From Ciceribacter lividus (GTDB lineage Bacteria; Pseudomonadota; Alphaproteobacteria; Rhizobiales; Rhizobiaceae): a stretch of 64,000 nt of DNA. Under the pieces are notes generated by a model. That model saw only the letters and a list, made by a program, of their open reading frames with translations. It was not told the origin of the DNA and ran no database searches. Below, one piece after another: positions 23,637 to 37,683 of the stretch. The translations under genes were made by a program, and so were the position numbers. The stretch covers positions 62,001 through 126,000 of the forward strand of contig NZ_QPIX01000009.1 in assembly GCF_003337715.1 (NCBI RefSeq), given 5' to 3'. How positions within the stretch are numbered: position 1 is the first letter of the stretch; each line of letters opens with the position of its first letter.

Positions 23637-25127
23637 ATGAATTCAATTGCAAGAAGCGGAGCCGGAGGAAAGCGCCCGCAGGCGCCACGCCTGCTGGCCG
23701 CCTGCGTCACCGCCGGCAGTCTCGTCGGCGCCGTCTCGCCGGCGTCCGCGCAGGCCGTCTGGCAGCCGCTGCCGGCGCCCGCTGCCGATCAGGGTCAGGA
23801 TGGTGCGGCGGCCGCCAGCGGGACGGAGACGGCCGCAACGCCGGCCAGGAGGGCGATCCAGCCAACGGAACCGGACGCTCCCGCCAACCCGGTGACCGGC
23901 TCGGTCCCTGCGGAAGATCCCGAAGCCTCCGATTTCGGCCGGACGAACACTCGTGAGGCCCCTGCCCAGGACGCCCCGACGCGTGCGCTGGCAGGCGACA
24001 CCGAAGCGCCCGGCATCCGCCTCGGCACGATGACGTTGCGCCCTGCCTTGATGCAGAGACTCGGCGTCGAATCGAACCGGACCGGAGGCGACAAGCAGCA
24101 GCGGACCTTCTGGGAGACGGGTCTCAAGGGATCGCTCACATCCGACTGGTCCCGCCATCAGCTGACCATCACCGGTGAAGGCTACTGGCAACGCAATCTT
24201 TCCGGCGACGGCGCGACCGATCCGCGCGCCAATATCGATGCCGATCTGCGGCTCGATCTCTCCGACAGCACGACTGCGCATCTGCGCGCCGGCTACGGTT
24301 TCAGCCGCGAGGACACCAACGACCCGAACGCGATTTCCGGTGCGTCGGTACAGTCCGGCATCCACCACTTCACGGGCGGCGCCTCCGTCGAGCACGACTT
24401 CGGACGGCTGCGGGGAACGCTCGGAGCGGACGTCGAACGCTGGCTGTATTCGGATGTCGAACTTTCCGACGGCACGCAGGTATCGCTTTCCGATCGCAAC
24501 CGGACGGCGGGCACCCTTCGTGCCCGGCTCGGCTACGAAATCTCCCCGGCGCTCATTCCCTTCGTGGAAGCGTCGATCGGGCGTGTCCTCTACGACGAGA
24601 AGACGGATTCGAGCGGCTATGCCCGTTCGGCGGATGTCTATGCAGCAAAAGCCGGCATCAGCTCGGATTTCGGCGAAAAGCTGAGAGGCGAGTTGTCGCT
24701 CGGCTACCGTATCCAGGATTTCGACGACAGCCGCCTCGAAGACATCGCGGCCGTGACGGTCGACGGCAACATCGCATGGTCACCGCATCGCGGCACCGAT
24801 GTCGATCTCCGGCTTTCCACCACCATCGACCCGTCGACGACGGCGGGCGTCAGCGGCGCCGTCATCTATGCGCTGAACGCCGCCGTCACCCACCAGTTGC
24901 GCAGCAATCTGGTCGCCCGCCTCACCGGCGGCGCGACCTGGACCGACTACCCGTCGGATGCCGGAGTCTCGGACAGCGTCAAGTACACGGCAGGTGCCGG
25001 CCTGACCTACAGCCTCAACCGCTACCTCGATCTGACCGCGGATGTCGGTTACGAATACACCGACCGGCGATCCGCAACCGACTCCGAAACCTGGAATGCG
25101 ATGGTCGGCCTGACGGCCAAGCGCTGA
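23637..25127 (+). CDS. Outer-membrane beta-barrel protein (BBP2_2/DUF2320 type)
   Basis: A 496-residue exported protein. The signal peptide ends near Ala38 (SPASA-QA). Residues about 40-120 are a low-complexity Ala/Pro/Thr/Glu linker, followed by an array of amphipathic strands from about 125 to the end (LMQRLGVESNRTGG, LTADVGYEYTDRRS). The repeated aromatic-terminated strands and the end GLTAKR are typical of a membrane barrel, although the last residue is Arg rather than aromatic. It resembles the putative beta-barrel porin 2 family. Neighbours kdsD and galU are also envelope genes. Cargo or pore function is unknown. Confidence 0.82.
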   Translation: MNSIARSGAGGKRPQAPRLLAACVTAGSLVGAVSPASAQAVWQPLPAPAADQGQDGAAAASGTETAATPARRAIQPTEPDAPANPVTGSVPAEDPEASDFGRTNTREAPAQDAPTRALAGDTEAPGIRLGTMTLRPALMQRLGVESNRTGGDKQQRTFWETGLKGSLTSDWSRHQLTITGEGYWQRNLSGDGATDPRANIDADLRLDLSDSTTAHLRAGYGFSREDTNDPNAISGASVQSGIHHFTGGASVEHDFGRLRGTLGADVERWLYSDVELSDGTQVSLSDRNRTAGTLRARLGYEISPALIPFVEASIGRVLYDEKTDSSGYARSADVYAAKAGISSDFGEKLRGELSLGYRIQDFDDSRLEDIAAVTVDGNIAWSPHRGTDVDLRLSTTIDPSTTAGVSGAVIYALNAAVTHQLRSNLVARLTGGATWTDYPSDAGVSDSVKYTAGAGLTYSLNRYLDLTADVGYEYTDRRSATDSETWNAMVGLTAKR

Positions 25128-25133
25128 GCCGCC

Positions 25134-26021
25134 CTACTTGAGGGCGGCGAGCAGGGCCTTGAGCGGCTCCTCGATCATCGGGCGGATATCGGCACGCTCA
25201 ATGGCGAAACTGACATTGGCGAGAATGAAACCGTCCTTGGCGCCACAGTCGAAGGTCTGTCCCTTAAAGTGGTAGCCGGCGAAGGCTTGCGTCTTGGCGA
25301 GCTTCAGCATGCCGTCGGTCAGCTGGATCTCGTTTCCGGCGCCGCGCTCCTGGGTCTCGAGGATCGCGAAAATCTCCGGCTGCAGGATGTAGCGGCCGTT
25401 GATGAAGAAGTTCGACGGCGCGGTGCCCCTGGCCGGCTTCTCAACCATTTCTGTGATCCGGAAACCGCCTTCGAGCTGCTCGCCAACGCCGACGATGCCG
25501 TATTTGTGGGCCTGGTCGGGAGCGCACTCCTCGACGGCGATGACGTTGCCGCCAGTCTTCCCGTAAAGCTCGACCATGCCCTTGAGGCAGCCCTTCTCGG
25601 CCCGCATGATCATGTCCGGCAACAACAGTGCAAAGGGCTCGCCGCCGACGATATCGCGGGCGCACCAGACGGCATGGCCCAGTCCGAGCGGTTCCTGCTG
25701 ACGGGTGAAGCTCGCCGAGCCGGCCTTCGGCAGCAGGCCCGAGAGCAAGGTCAGCTCGGCGTTCTTGTTTCTGGCCTTGAGGGTCTGCTCCAGCTCGAAC
25801 TGGATGTCGAAATAGTCCTCGATGACGCCCTTGCCGCGCCCCGTGACGAAAACGAAATGCTCGATCCCGGCTTCCGCCGCCTCGTCGACCACGTACTGGA
25901 TGACGGGCTTGTCGACGACCGTAAGCATCTCCTTCGGAACCGCCTTGGTGGCGGGAAGGAAGCGCGTGCCGAGGCCCGCGACGGGAAAAACAGCTTTACG
26001 GAGCTTGTTATGTTGAACCAC
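25134..26021 (-). CDS. galU: UTP-glucose-1-phosphate uridylyltransferase
   Basis: A 295-residue nucleotidyltransferase that makes UDP-glucose from UTP and glucose 1-phosphate, for exopolysaccharide, LPS and cyclic glucans. The nucleotide-binding [20 protein letters not shown] lies at 11-30, and [25 protein letters not shown] and [12 protein letters not shown] are family blocks. In Sinorhizobium this family member is called ExoN. The start is GTG at 26021, chosen because AAGGAGGGACGA precedes it. It converges with the beta-barrel gene 6 bp away. A 7-bp-arm hairpin lies in its leader. Confidence 0.95.
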   Translation of the reverse strand: MVQHNKLRKAVFPVAGLGTRFLPATKAVPKEMLTVVDKPVIQYVVDEAAEAGIEHFVFVTGRGKGVIEDYFDIQFELEQTLKARNKNAELTLLSGLLPKAGSASFTRQQEPLGLGHAVWCARDIVGGEPFALLLPDMIMRAEKGCLKGMVELYGKTGGNVIAVEECAPDQAHKYGIVGVGEQLEGGFRITEMVEKPARGTAPSNFFINGRYILQPEIFAILETQERGAGNEIQLTDGMLKLAKTQAFAGYHFKGQTFDCGAKDGFILANVSFAIERADIRPMIEEPLKALLAALK

Positions 26022-26046
26022 TCGTCCCTCCTTGAGGACATTCCGG

Positions 26047-26069
26047 CAGGCGTCCTCATCTCACGCCTG
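26047..26069 (-). repeat. Hairpin in the galU leader
   Basis: CAGGCGT (26047-26053) and ACGCCTG (26063-26069) flank 9 nt. It lies 26-48 nt upstream of the galU GTG, downstream of an AT-rich TATATA stretch that may be the -10 region. Confidence 0.4.
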
Positions 26070-26220
26070 TGAACTCTTATATATTTGCCTCCATTTCGCA
26101 AAGGCCTGTGCTGGTCCGAAGCGTCATGGTAAAGAATTTGTTGACGCAATTGCCTTAACCTGAGGTGAACAGCCCTCACAAAGGCTGGAAAATGAACCGT
26201 ACGATAGCGGGGAAATTCCA

Positions 26221-27432
26221 ATGACCAGACAGAACCGCAAGCTTCTCGGAGCCCTTGGCATTTCGCTGGCCACCCTCATGCTGCCAGGCGCCGCAATGGC
26301 CGATGCCGGCTTCAAGAAATGGGTCAACGGCTTCTATGCCACCGCGGCCAAGAACGGCATCAGCGAGCGCACCTACAATGCCGCCTTCGCAGGCGTCTCC
26401 TCGCCCGATCCGGACGTCCTGGAGAAGGCTCGCTATCAACCGGAATTCAGGTCGCAGATCTGGGACTATATCGATTCGCGCGTCAATCCGTACACGGTGA
26501 AGATCGGCCGCGAGATGGCCGCCAAATACGGCTCGACGCTCGCCGCTCTGGAACGGCATTTCGGCGTCGACCGGAACATCCTGCTCGCCATCTGGTCGAT
26601 GGAATCGAACTACGGCGCCGCACTCGAGACGCCGGAGCGACTGCACCACGTGCCGACCGCTTTGGCGACGCTCGCCTATGCCGACCCCAAGCGCTCGAAA
26701 TACGCCAAGAAGCAGCTGATCGCCGCGCTCCGGATGCTGCAGAACGGTGATGTCGCCTCGAAGAACCTGATGGGCTCCTGGGCCGGGGCCATGGGTCATA
26801 CCCAGTTCATCCCGTCGAGCTACCTGCTCTACGCGGTCGACGCGGACGGCAACGGCCGCAAGGACATCTGGCATTCGGTCGGCGACGCGCTCGCGACCTC
26901 CGCCAACCTGCTCGACAAGAACGGCTGGCAGGCGGGCAAGACCTGGGGCTACGAGATCGCCGTGCCGAAGGGCGGCGCCGCCTACGAGGGCAAGACCAAG
27001 ACTCTCGCCGAATGGGTGAAGCTCGGCTTCGTCCGGCCGAACGGCAAGGGCTTCAGGAATGGCGGCGACCGCGCCGTGCTGAAGATGCCGGCAGGTCCCG
27101 GCGGACCGGGCTTCCTGATGACCAAGAACTTCTTCGTCATCAAGCGCTACAATGCGGCTGACAGCTACGCGTTGGCGGTCGGCCTGCTCGCCGACGAAAT
27201 CGCCGGTTACGGCGGGATGCGGCAGACCTGGCCACGGCCGAACGGAACACTCGACATCAAGGAGAAGTTCGAGTTGCAGACGCGCATGCAGGCACTCGGC
27301 TATTATGAAGGCGAGATCGACGGCAATTTCGGCTCCGGATCGAAGGCGGCCATCACGGCGCTGCAATCACGGCTCGGGATGGAGGTTGACGGCGAACCTT
27401 CCCGCCGCCTTCTCGAGGCCCTGCGTAACTGA
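26221..27432 (+). CDS. MltB-type lytic murein transglycosylase with peptidoglycan-binding domain
   Basis: A 403-residue periplasmic enzyme that cleaves the MurNAc-GlcNAc bond with formation of anhydro-MurNAc. The signal peptide ends AAMA-DAG (about residue 28). The SLT_2 domain spans about 28-325, with catalytic Glu128 in WSMESNYG and the GAMGHTQFIPSSYL block. A peptidoglycan-binding type 1 domain follows from about 345 (LQTRMQALGYYEGEIDGNFG). It lacks a lipobox, so it is soluble rather than membrane-anchored like MltB. It probably shares transcription with the SGNH-like gene 76 bp downstream. Confidence 0.94.
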   Translation: MTRQNRKLLGALGISLATLMLPGAAMADAGFKKWVNGFYATAAKNGISERTYNAAFAGVSSPDPDVLEKARYQPEFRSQIWDYIDSRVNPYTVKIGREMAAKYGSTLAALERHFGVDRNILLAIWSMESNYGAALETPERLHHVPTALATLAYADPKRSKYAKKQLIAALRMLQNGDVASKNLMGSWAGAMGHTQFIPSSYLLYAVDADGNGRKDIWHSVGDALATSANLLDKNGWQAGKTWGYEIAVPKGGAAYEGKTKTLAEWVKLGFVRPNGKGFRNGGDRAVLKMPAGPGGPGFLMTKNFFVIKRYNAADSYALAVGLLADEIAGYGGMRQTWPRPNGTLDIKEKFELQTRMQALGYYEGEIDGNFGSGSKAAITALQSRLGMEVDGEPSRRLLEALRN

Positions 27433-27508
27433 CCTTGCCCGAGCGCCGGCGTCCGGAATAGTGTGACCCCGCAAGACGAGACGGAAACCGACCAGACGGT
27501 GGAACGTG

Positions 27509-28690
27509 ATGCGGCAAAAGAGCGGATATAGGCATTGGCGCGGCAGCCTCTGGCTCGCCGTGCTTGCGCTCGTTCTGCCGCTGCTCGCCACTCCGGACGC
27601 CGTGCAGGCGCAGTACCGCGAACGGAGAACGCTGCTCGACCTGCTCTTCGGCGGGCCGCGCTACATCGAACCGATCGAGCCGGTCCCGACCCGGCGCAAG
27701 ATCACCACACCGCGTGCGCCGAAGAAGACACCGAAAACCGCGGCGAGCCCGGCCGCGCCGCCACCGCCACCGCCGACCGTCAAGCTGGAGAACGCACGCA
27801 AGGTCCTCGTCGTCGGCGACTTCATCGCCGGCGGCCTTGCGGAGGGACTCGACGAAGCCTTTGCCAATTCGGCGGGCGTCACCGTCATAGAGAAGAGCAA
27901 CGGTTCGTCGGGCCTCGTCCGCGAAGACTACTACAACTGGCAGACGGAACTTCCGACGATTCTGGACGAAGTGAAGCCCGACCTGGTGGTGATCGAGATC
28001 GGCGCCAACGACCGCCAGCAGATGGTGACGGCAGCCGGCAGGCAAGACTTCCGGACCGACGACTGGCACAAGGAGTACGAGCGCAGGATCATCGCGCTCG
28101 CGAAGACCGTCACCGACCGCAAGCTTCCGCTGCTCTGGGTCGGCATGCCGCCGTTCCGCCCGCAGAACATGACCTCCGATGCCCTGATGCTGAACGGTAT
28201 CTACCAGAAGACTGTCGAGGCGCACGGCGGCGAGTTCATCGACATATGGGAAGGGTTCGTCGATGCGGACGGACGCTTCATCCTCACCGGCTCGGACATC
28301 AACGGCCAGCAGGTCCGCCTGCGCGGATCGGACGGCATCAATCTCACCGCCGCCGGCAAGCGCAAGATGGCCTTTTACGTCGAGAAACCCGCACGCCGGC
28401 ACCTCGGTGAAATGGCAAGCCCCGAATTCATGACGCTCGACGGAGGCAATCTCCCCGAGTTGAGGAGCCTTCCGCCGTCGCAGATGCAGAACATCGTCTC
28501 GACCCAGCCGATCAATATGACCGACCCCGACCTCGACGGCGGGACAAAGCTGCTCGGCGACGAACCGCCGCCGGCGGCGGCATTCCCCTCCCCGCGCGAA
28601 AACCTCGTGCAGAGAGGACAGCTGCCACCGCCGCCACGCGGTCGGGTCGACGATTACGCCCTGCCGCAGGCGAACACTGTCCTCCAATAG
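27509..28690 (+). CDS. DUF459 SGNH-fold protein with degenerate active site
   Basis: A 393-residue exported protein. The signal peptide ends near ...AVQA-QYRE (about residue 36), followed by a Pro-rich linker and an SGNH/GDSL-like domain from about residue 95. The catalytic blocks have changed: block I reads VGDFIAGG with Phe105 where GDSL enzymes have the nucleophilic Ser, block III keeps Asn167 (GAND), and block V reads DGINL with Asn278 where the catalytic His should be. It is therefore probably a binding protein or inactive enzyme. A GTG at 27506 directly precedes the ATG. It follows the transglycosylase, which suggests a cell-wall role. Confidence 0.85.
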   Translation: MRQKSGYRHWRGSLWLAVLALVLPLLATPDAVQAQYRERRTLLDLLFGGPRYIEPIEPVPTRRKITTPRAPKKTPKTAASPAAPPPPPPTVKLENARKVLVVGDFIAGGLAEGLDEAFANSAGVTVIEKSNGSSGLVREDYYNWQTELPTILDEVKPDLVVIEIGANDRQQMVTAAGRQDFRTDDWHKEYERRIIALAKTVTDRKLPLLWVGMPPFRPQNMTSDALMLNGIYQKTVEAHGGEFIDIWEGFVDADGRFILTGSDINGQQVRLRGSDGINLTAAGKRKMAFYVEKPARRHLGEMASPEFMTLDGGNLPELRSLPPSQMQNIVSTQPINMTDPDLDGGTKLLGDEPPPAAAFPSPRENLVQRGQLPPPPRGRVDDYALPQANTVLQ

Positions 28691-28693
28691 GAA

Positions 28694-28717
28694 ACGGGCC
28701 GCGTCGCCGCGGCCCGT
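28694..28717. terminator. Hairpin between the SGNH-like gene and gltD
   Basis: ACGGGCCGCG (28694-28703) pairs with CGCGGCCCGT (28708-28717) around TCGC. The T run is poor (TATTTCC), but the position between convergent genes suggests termination. Confidence 0.6.
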
Positions 28718-28740
28718 CCGTATTTCCGTTGCCTTACTGC

Positions 28741-30195
<1,455 letters not shown>

Positions 30196-30206
30196 TGCTG
30201 TCTCCC

Positions 30207-30538
30207 TTACCGTACCACGACGGCAGTTCCCGACACGGACACCATCAGCATCGAGCCGCTGGAACCGGTGGAAACATTCTCATAATCAATATCGACGCCG
30301 ACGACCGCATTCGCGCCGAGACGCCGTGCTTCCTGTTCGACTTCGCGAAGTGCGGTTTCGCGGGCTTCCCGCAAGACCTGTTCGTAGGACGCCGAACGAC
30401 CACCAACGAGATCGCGGATGCCGGCAAAGATGTCGCGGAAGATATTCGTGCCGAGGATCGCTTCGCCGGTCACGATACCCTTGTACTCGACGATCGATCG
30501 GCCTTCGATCGTCGGCGTGGTGGTGATGATCATCGCGC

Positions 30539-30542
<4 letters not shown>
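30207..30542 (-). CDS. YbjQ/UPF0145 (DUF74) family protein
   Basis: A 111-residue protein of the UPF0145 family, in which members form a pentameric beta-sheet ring sometimes described as heavy-metal binding. The blocks [36 protein letters not shown] and [13 protein letters not shown] are diagnostic. It lacks an obvious enzymatic motif. Its ATG overlaps the gltB stop by 4 bp (ATGA), so translation is coupled to gltB, and gltD follows 11 bp later. An insertion between the two glutamate synthase subunits hints at a role in that enzyme's assembly or iron-sulfur supply, but this is inference. Confidence 0.9.
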
Positions 30543-35263
<4,721 letters not shown>

Positions 35264-35690
35264 CGCCTTCCCTCCTGTTGTATCGCGCGCGCCTGCCCGG
35301 CAACCCGGAACCGGCCCGCGAGACAAGTCCGCCTGCATGGCAAGCGGCCAATCTATCGCAAATCTAGTCCGAGGTCATGACAGACACATGGTGTCGCGTC
35401 CGCCAAAAGCCTCAAATTAGGTCAACTCATCTGACCTAATTCCTGCGCCTCTATGCCAGAAACCCCGCCGCACTTCAAGAGTGAACCGGAAAATTCCGGC
35501 AGGGGACGGACCGATGATTGCCGGATCGACACTTGCGAGGAAATTTTCTTTCTTTGCATCGACGGATCGGTTGCGTTTCTTGCAACCCACCATCCTTGCG
35601 ATCGGTCCGACTTTGAGACCATTGATCGCGGCCGGGAAATCCCTAATCTCCGGCAGTGAACCACTCCTTCATCCAACCACAGGACGATCC
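35264..35690. other. Divergent intergenic region gltB / threonine aldolase
   Basis: These 427 bp hold no supported gene. Besides the inverted repeat at 35415-35441 there is a GACAC-ATG-GTGTC palindrome (35383-35395) and a direct repeat AATCTA at 35350-35355 and 35361-35366, 11 bp apart. I could not fix promoters. A frame in phase with the aldolase is open from 35481 but shows no conserved residues. Confidence 0.6.
35415..35441. promoter_or_regulatory. 27-bp inverted repeat, probable operator
   Basis: AATTAGGTCA (35415-35424) and TGACCTAATT (35432-35441) are exact reverse complements around 7 bp. Both flanking genes point away, so it is not a terminator. Half-sites of the form TTAGGTCA suit a dimeric regulator; the family is not identified. 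Confidence 0.65.
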
Positions 35691-36740
35691 ATGTTCTTCG
35701 CCTCCGACAACTGGGCCGGTGCCCACCCGCTGATTGCCGAAAGTCTCGTGAAGGAGGCATCGGGTGCTGCGGCTGCCTATGGCACCAGCGAACTCGACAG
35801 GCAGATCGAGGAACGTTTCAATCAGATCTTTCAGCGCGAGGTGGCGGTCTTCTTCGTCGGCACCGGCACGGCGGCGAACTCGCTGGCGCTTGCGAGCGTC
35901 GCCCGCCCCGGCGGCGTGACCTTCTGCCATTCCGAGGCGCATGTGACGGCGGACGAATGCGGGGCACCGGAATTCCTGACCGGCGGCTGCCGACTCGTGC
36001 CCGTCGAGGGACCGGGCGGCAAGCTCGATCCGGCAGCCCTCGCCGCCGCGATCGACCGCTATCCGCCGGGCGCCGTGCACCAGGGCCGCCCGATGGCCAT
36101 CACCCTGACCCAAGCGACCGAGAGCGGCACCGTCTACTCGCTCGCGGAAATCGAGGCGATCGGCGAGGTCGCGCGCACCAACAGCCTGCCGCTGCACATG
36201 GACGGCGCCCGCTTCGCCAATGCGCTCGTGGCGCTCGATGCGACCCCCGCCGACATGACATGGAAGCGCGGCGTCGACATTCTCTCCTTCGGCGGCACCA
36301 AGAATGGCTGCTGGTGCGCGGAGGCCGTCGTCTTCATGAAGCCGGAAATGGCCCTGGACATGCCGTTCATCCGCAAGCGCTCGGCACAGCTCTTCTCGAA
36401 GACGCGGTTCATCGCCGCGCAGCTCGAGGCCTATTTCGAGGGTGGGCTGTGGCTCGAACTCGCCCGCCACGCCAACGCCATGGCGACGCGGCTCCGGACC
36501 GGCATCGCCGCGTCGAACCGCGGCCGACTGGCCTGGAGCACCGAAACCAACGAAGTCTTCGCGGTTCTTTCGAAGGATGCGGCCGCGCTCGCCGAAAGCC
36601 GCGGCGCCCGCTTCTATGACTGGCCGGTGCCGCAGGAACTGCCGAACCTGCTCGGCGAGAGCGACAAGCTGATCCGGCTGGTGACGAGCTTCGCCACGAC
36701 CGAAGACGAGGTCGATCGCTTCGTCGAAGCACTGGGCTGA
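35691..36740 (+). CDS. Low-specificity L-threonine aldolase
   Basis: A 349-residue PLP enzyme (fold type I) that splits L-threonine or L-allo-threonine to glycine and acetaldehyde. The PLP lysine is Lys204 in SFGGTKNG, and HMDGARFANA and FVGTGTAANSLAL are family blocks. The ATG at 35691 starts the typical MFFASDNWAG sequence. Upstream is the divergent region with a 10-bp-arm inverted repeat that may control it, gltB, or both. A bidirectional terminator follows. Confidence 0.93.
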   Translation: MFFASDNWAGAHPLIAESLVKEASGAAAAYGTSELDRQIEERFNQIFQREVAVFFVGTGTAANSLALASVARPGGVTFCHSEAHVTADECGAPEFLTGGCRLVPVEGPGGKLDPAALAAAIDRYPPGAVHQGRPMAITLTQATESGTVYSLAEIEAIGEVARTNSLPLHMDGARFANALVALDATPADMTWKRGVDILSFGGTKNGCWCAEAVVFMKPEMALDMPFIRKRSAQLFSKTRFIAAQLEAYFEGGLWLELARHANAMATRLRTGIAASNRGRLAWSTETNEVFAVLSKDAAALAESRGARFYDWPVPQELPNLLGESDKLIRLVTSFATTEDEVDRFVEALG

Positions 36741-36770
36741 GCCGCGGCTTTCGGCAGACACCGGATATGA

Positions 36771-36804
36771 AAAAGGCGGCTTCCTCGCGAAAGCCGCCTT
36801 TCTT
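36771..36804. terminator. Bidirectional terminator between threonine aldolase and hsp20
   Basis: AAAGGCGGCTT (36772-36782) pairs with AAGCCGCCTTT (36791-36801). A and T runs on the two sides serve both convergent genes. Confidence 0.9.
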
Positions 36805-36821
36805 ACAAGAATATCGCAGGA

Positions 36822-37289
36822 TTAGTTGACGTGGGCCTCGATCGACTTCGGCGCGTTCACGGCTTCCGCTGCGATCGCGATCTTGCGCGGCTTCATGGCT
36901 TCCGGAATGTTGCGCAGAAGGTCGATGTGCAGCAGGCCGTTCTTCAGGGAAGCGCTCGTCACTTCCACGTGGTCGGCAAGCTGGAAGCGGCGCTCGAAGG
37001 CGCGCTTGGCAATGCCGCGATAGAGATATTCGGTCTGCTGGGTCTTCTCGTCTTCGGACTTCTCGCCCTTGACCGTCAGGACATGGGCGTGGGCCTCGAT
37101 CGTCAGCTCGGTTTCGTCGAAACCGGCGACGGCCATGGTGATCCGGTAGGTGTTCTCGCCCGTGCGCTCGATGTTGTAGGGCGGATAGGCCTGGGCCTGC
37201 TCGGGCTGGCCGAGGCCGTCGAGCATGGTGAACAGCCGGTCGAAACCGACCGTGGAACGATAGAGCGGGGAAAAATCAACGTGACGCAT
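36822..37289 (-). CDS. Hsp20/IbpA-type small heat-shock protein
   Basis: A 155-residue chaperone that holds unfolding proteins. The alpha-crystallin domain spans about 38-130 (YPPYNIERTGENTYRITMAV, LTVKGEKSED, IAKRAFERRFQLADHVEV, NGLLHIDLLR). The N-terminus MRHVDFSPLYRSTVGFDRLF matches class A rhizobial small heat-shock proteins. The ATG at 37289 follows AGGAGG by 5 nt; this Shine-Dalgarno is inside a predicted hairpin. Control appears double: an RpoH-type promoter about 100 bp upstream and a ROSE-like RNA thermometer in the leader. Confidence 0.94.
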   Translation of the reverse strand: MRHVDFSPLYRSTVGFDRLFTMLDGLGQPEQAQAYPPYNIERTGENTYRITMAVAGFDETELTIEAHAHVLTVKGEKSEDEKTQQTEYLYRGIAKRAFERRFQLADHVEVTSASLKNGLLHIDLLRNIPEAMKPRKIAIAAEAVNAPKSIEAHVN

Positions 37290-37292
37290 GAT

Positions 37293-37390
37293 GTCCTCCT
37301 GGTGAAGCGACGGATTGCGATAACCGGTTCCAGCGCCCCTTTCAGGCGGTGCCGAAACCACTCGACGGCCCCTTCTGGCGACCGCATCAA
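37293..37390 (-). promoter_or_regulatory. ROSE-like RNA thermometer in the hsp20 leader
   Basis: The 3' part of the about 95-nt leader can fold GUCGCUUC (37311-37304) onto GGAGGAC (37299-37293) with one bulged G and an ACCA loop, covering the AGGAGG Shine-Dalgarno. The unpaired-G arrangement UCGCU opposite AGGA is the hallmark of ROSE elements (UYGCU) in rhizobial small heat-shock genes. Upstream hairpins (GCGG...CCGC) are plausible but less certain. Confidence 0.6.
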
Positions 37391-37421
37391 CAACATGGGA
37401 AGACGGCCCGGCGAATTCAAG
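37391..37421 (-). promoter_or_regulatory. RpoH (sigma-32)-type heat-shock promoter of hsp20
   Basis: On the minus strand CCTCCCTTGAA (CTTGAA at 37421-37416), a 15-bp spacer, then TCCCATGTTG (37400-37391). This matches the heat-shock consensus CTTGAA...CCCCAT well. Start point near 37385, giving a leader of about 95 nt. Confidence 0.7.
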
Positions 37422-37439
37422 GGAGGCCGCAGAACCGGA

Positions 37440-37476
37440 TGAACGCCCGATGAACGGCCGGTTCAAACCCGGTTCA
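37440..37476. promoter_or_regulatory. Two back-to-back alphaproteobacterial SOS (LexA) box matches
   Basis: GAAC-N7-GAAC at 37441-37455 (GAACGCCCGATGAAC) and GTTC-N7-GTTC at 37461-37475 (GTTCAAACCCGGTTC), 5 bp apart and mirror-symmetric, all half-sites extended to TGAAC/GTTCA. The direct repeat GTTC-N7-GTTC is the LexA box of alphaproteobacteria. They lie 20 bp upstream of the hsp20 -35 box and just before the orphan RNA. Binding is inferred, not shown. Confidence 0.5.
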
Positions 37477-37499
37477 GTGGCCACTCGCTAGAACGCAAT

Positions 37500-37606
37500 C
37501 ATCGGGGGTCACCCCCGACGGCCGAAGCAGTCGTCCCTTCGTCTTCGGTCCAGATTGGCCGGAACCGCCAACCTCTTCCCGTGCGCGGCGGTTCCGGCTT
37601 TTTTCT
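37500..37606 (+). ncRNA. Orphan small RNA with three hairpins and terminator; possible alpha-r8/suhB (MmgR) family
   Basis: No coding gene on the plus strand precedes this strong terminator, so an RNA gene is the simplest explanation. Hairpin 1: TCGGGGG-TCA-CCCCCGA (37502-37518). Hairpin 2: GGCCGAAG (37520-37527) with CTTCGGTC (37543-37550). Hairpin 3 and terminator: a perfect 12-bp stem (37558-37569 with 37587-37598), a large loop containing CCTCTTCCC, then TTTTTTC. The layout recalls the rhizobial suhB/alpha-r8 RNA (MmgR), and a SuhB-like phosphatase gene lies 1 kb on; the family call is from memory. The 5' end is uncertain (possible -10 CTAGAA at 37488-37493). Confidence 0.6.
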
Positions 37607-37635
37607 TTGACCTCCCCCGGGCTTCATCCTATCCC
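37607..37635 (+). promoter_or_regulatory. Candidate promoter of the lysophospholipase-like gene
   Basis: TTGACC (37607-37612), 17-bp spacer, TATCCC (37630-37635). It directly follows the T run of the orphan RNA terminator, so this gene has its own start. Confidence 0.45.
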
Positions 37636-37683
37636 GATTACGTTCGGGCAATCCCGCTCGGGGGCATGATTCGGGGCGGCAGC

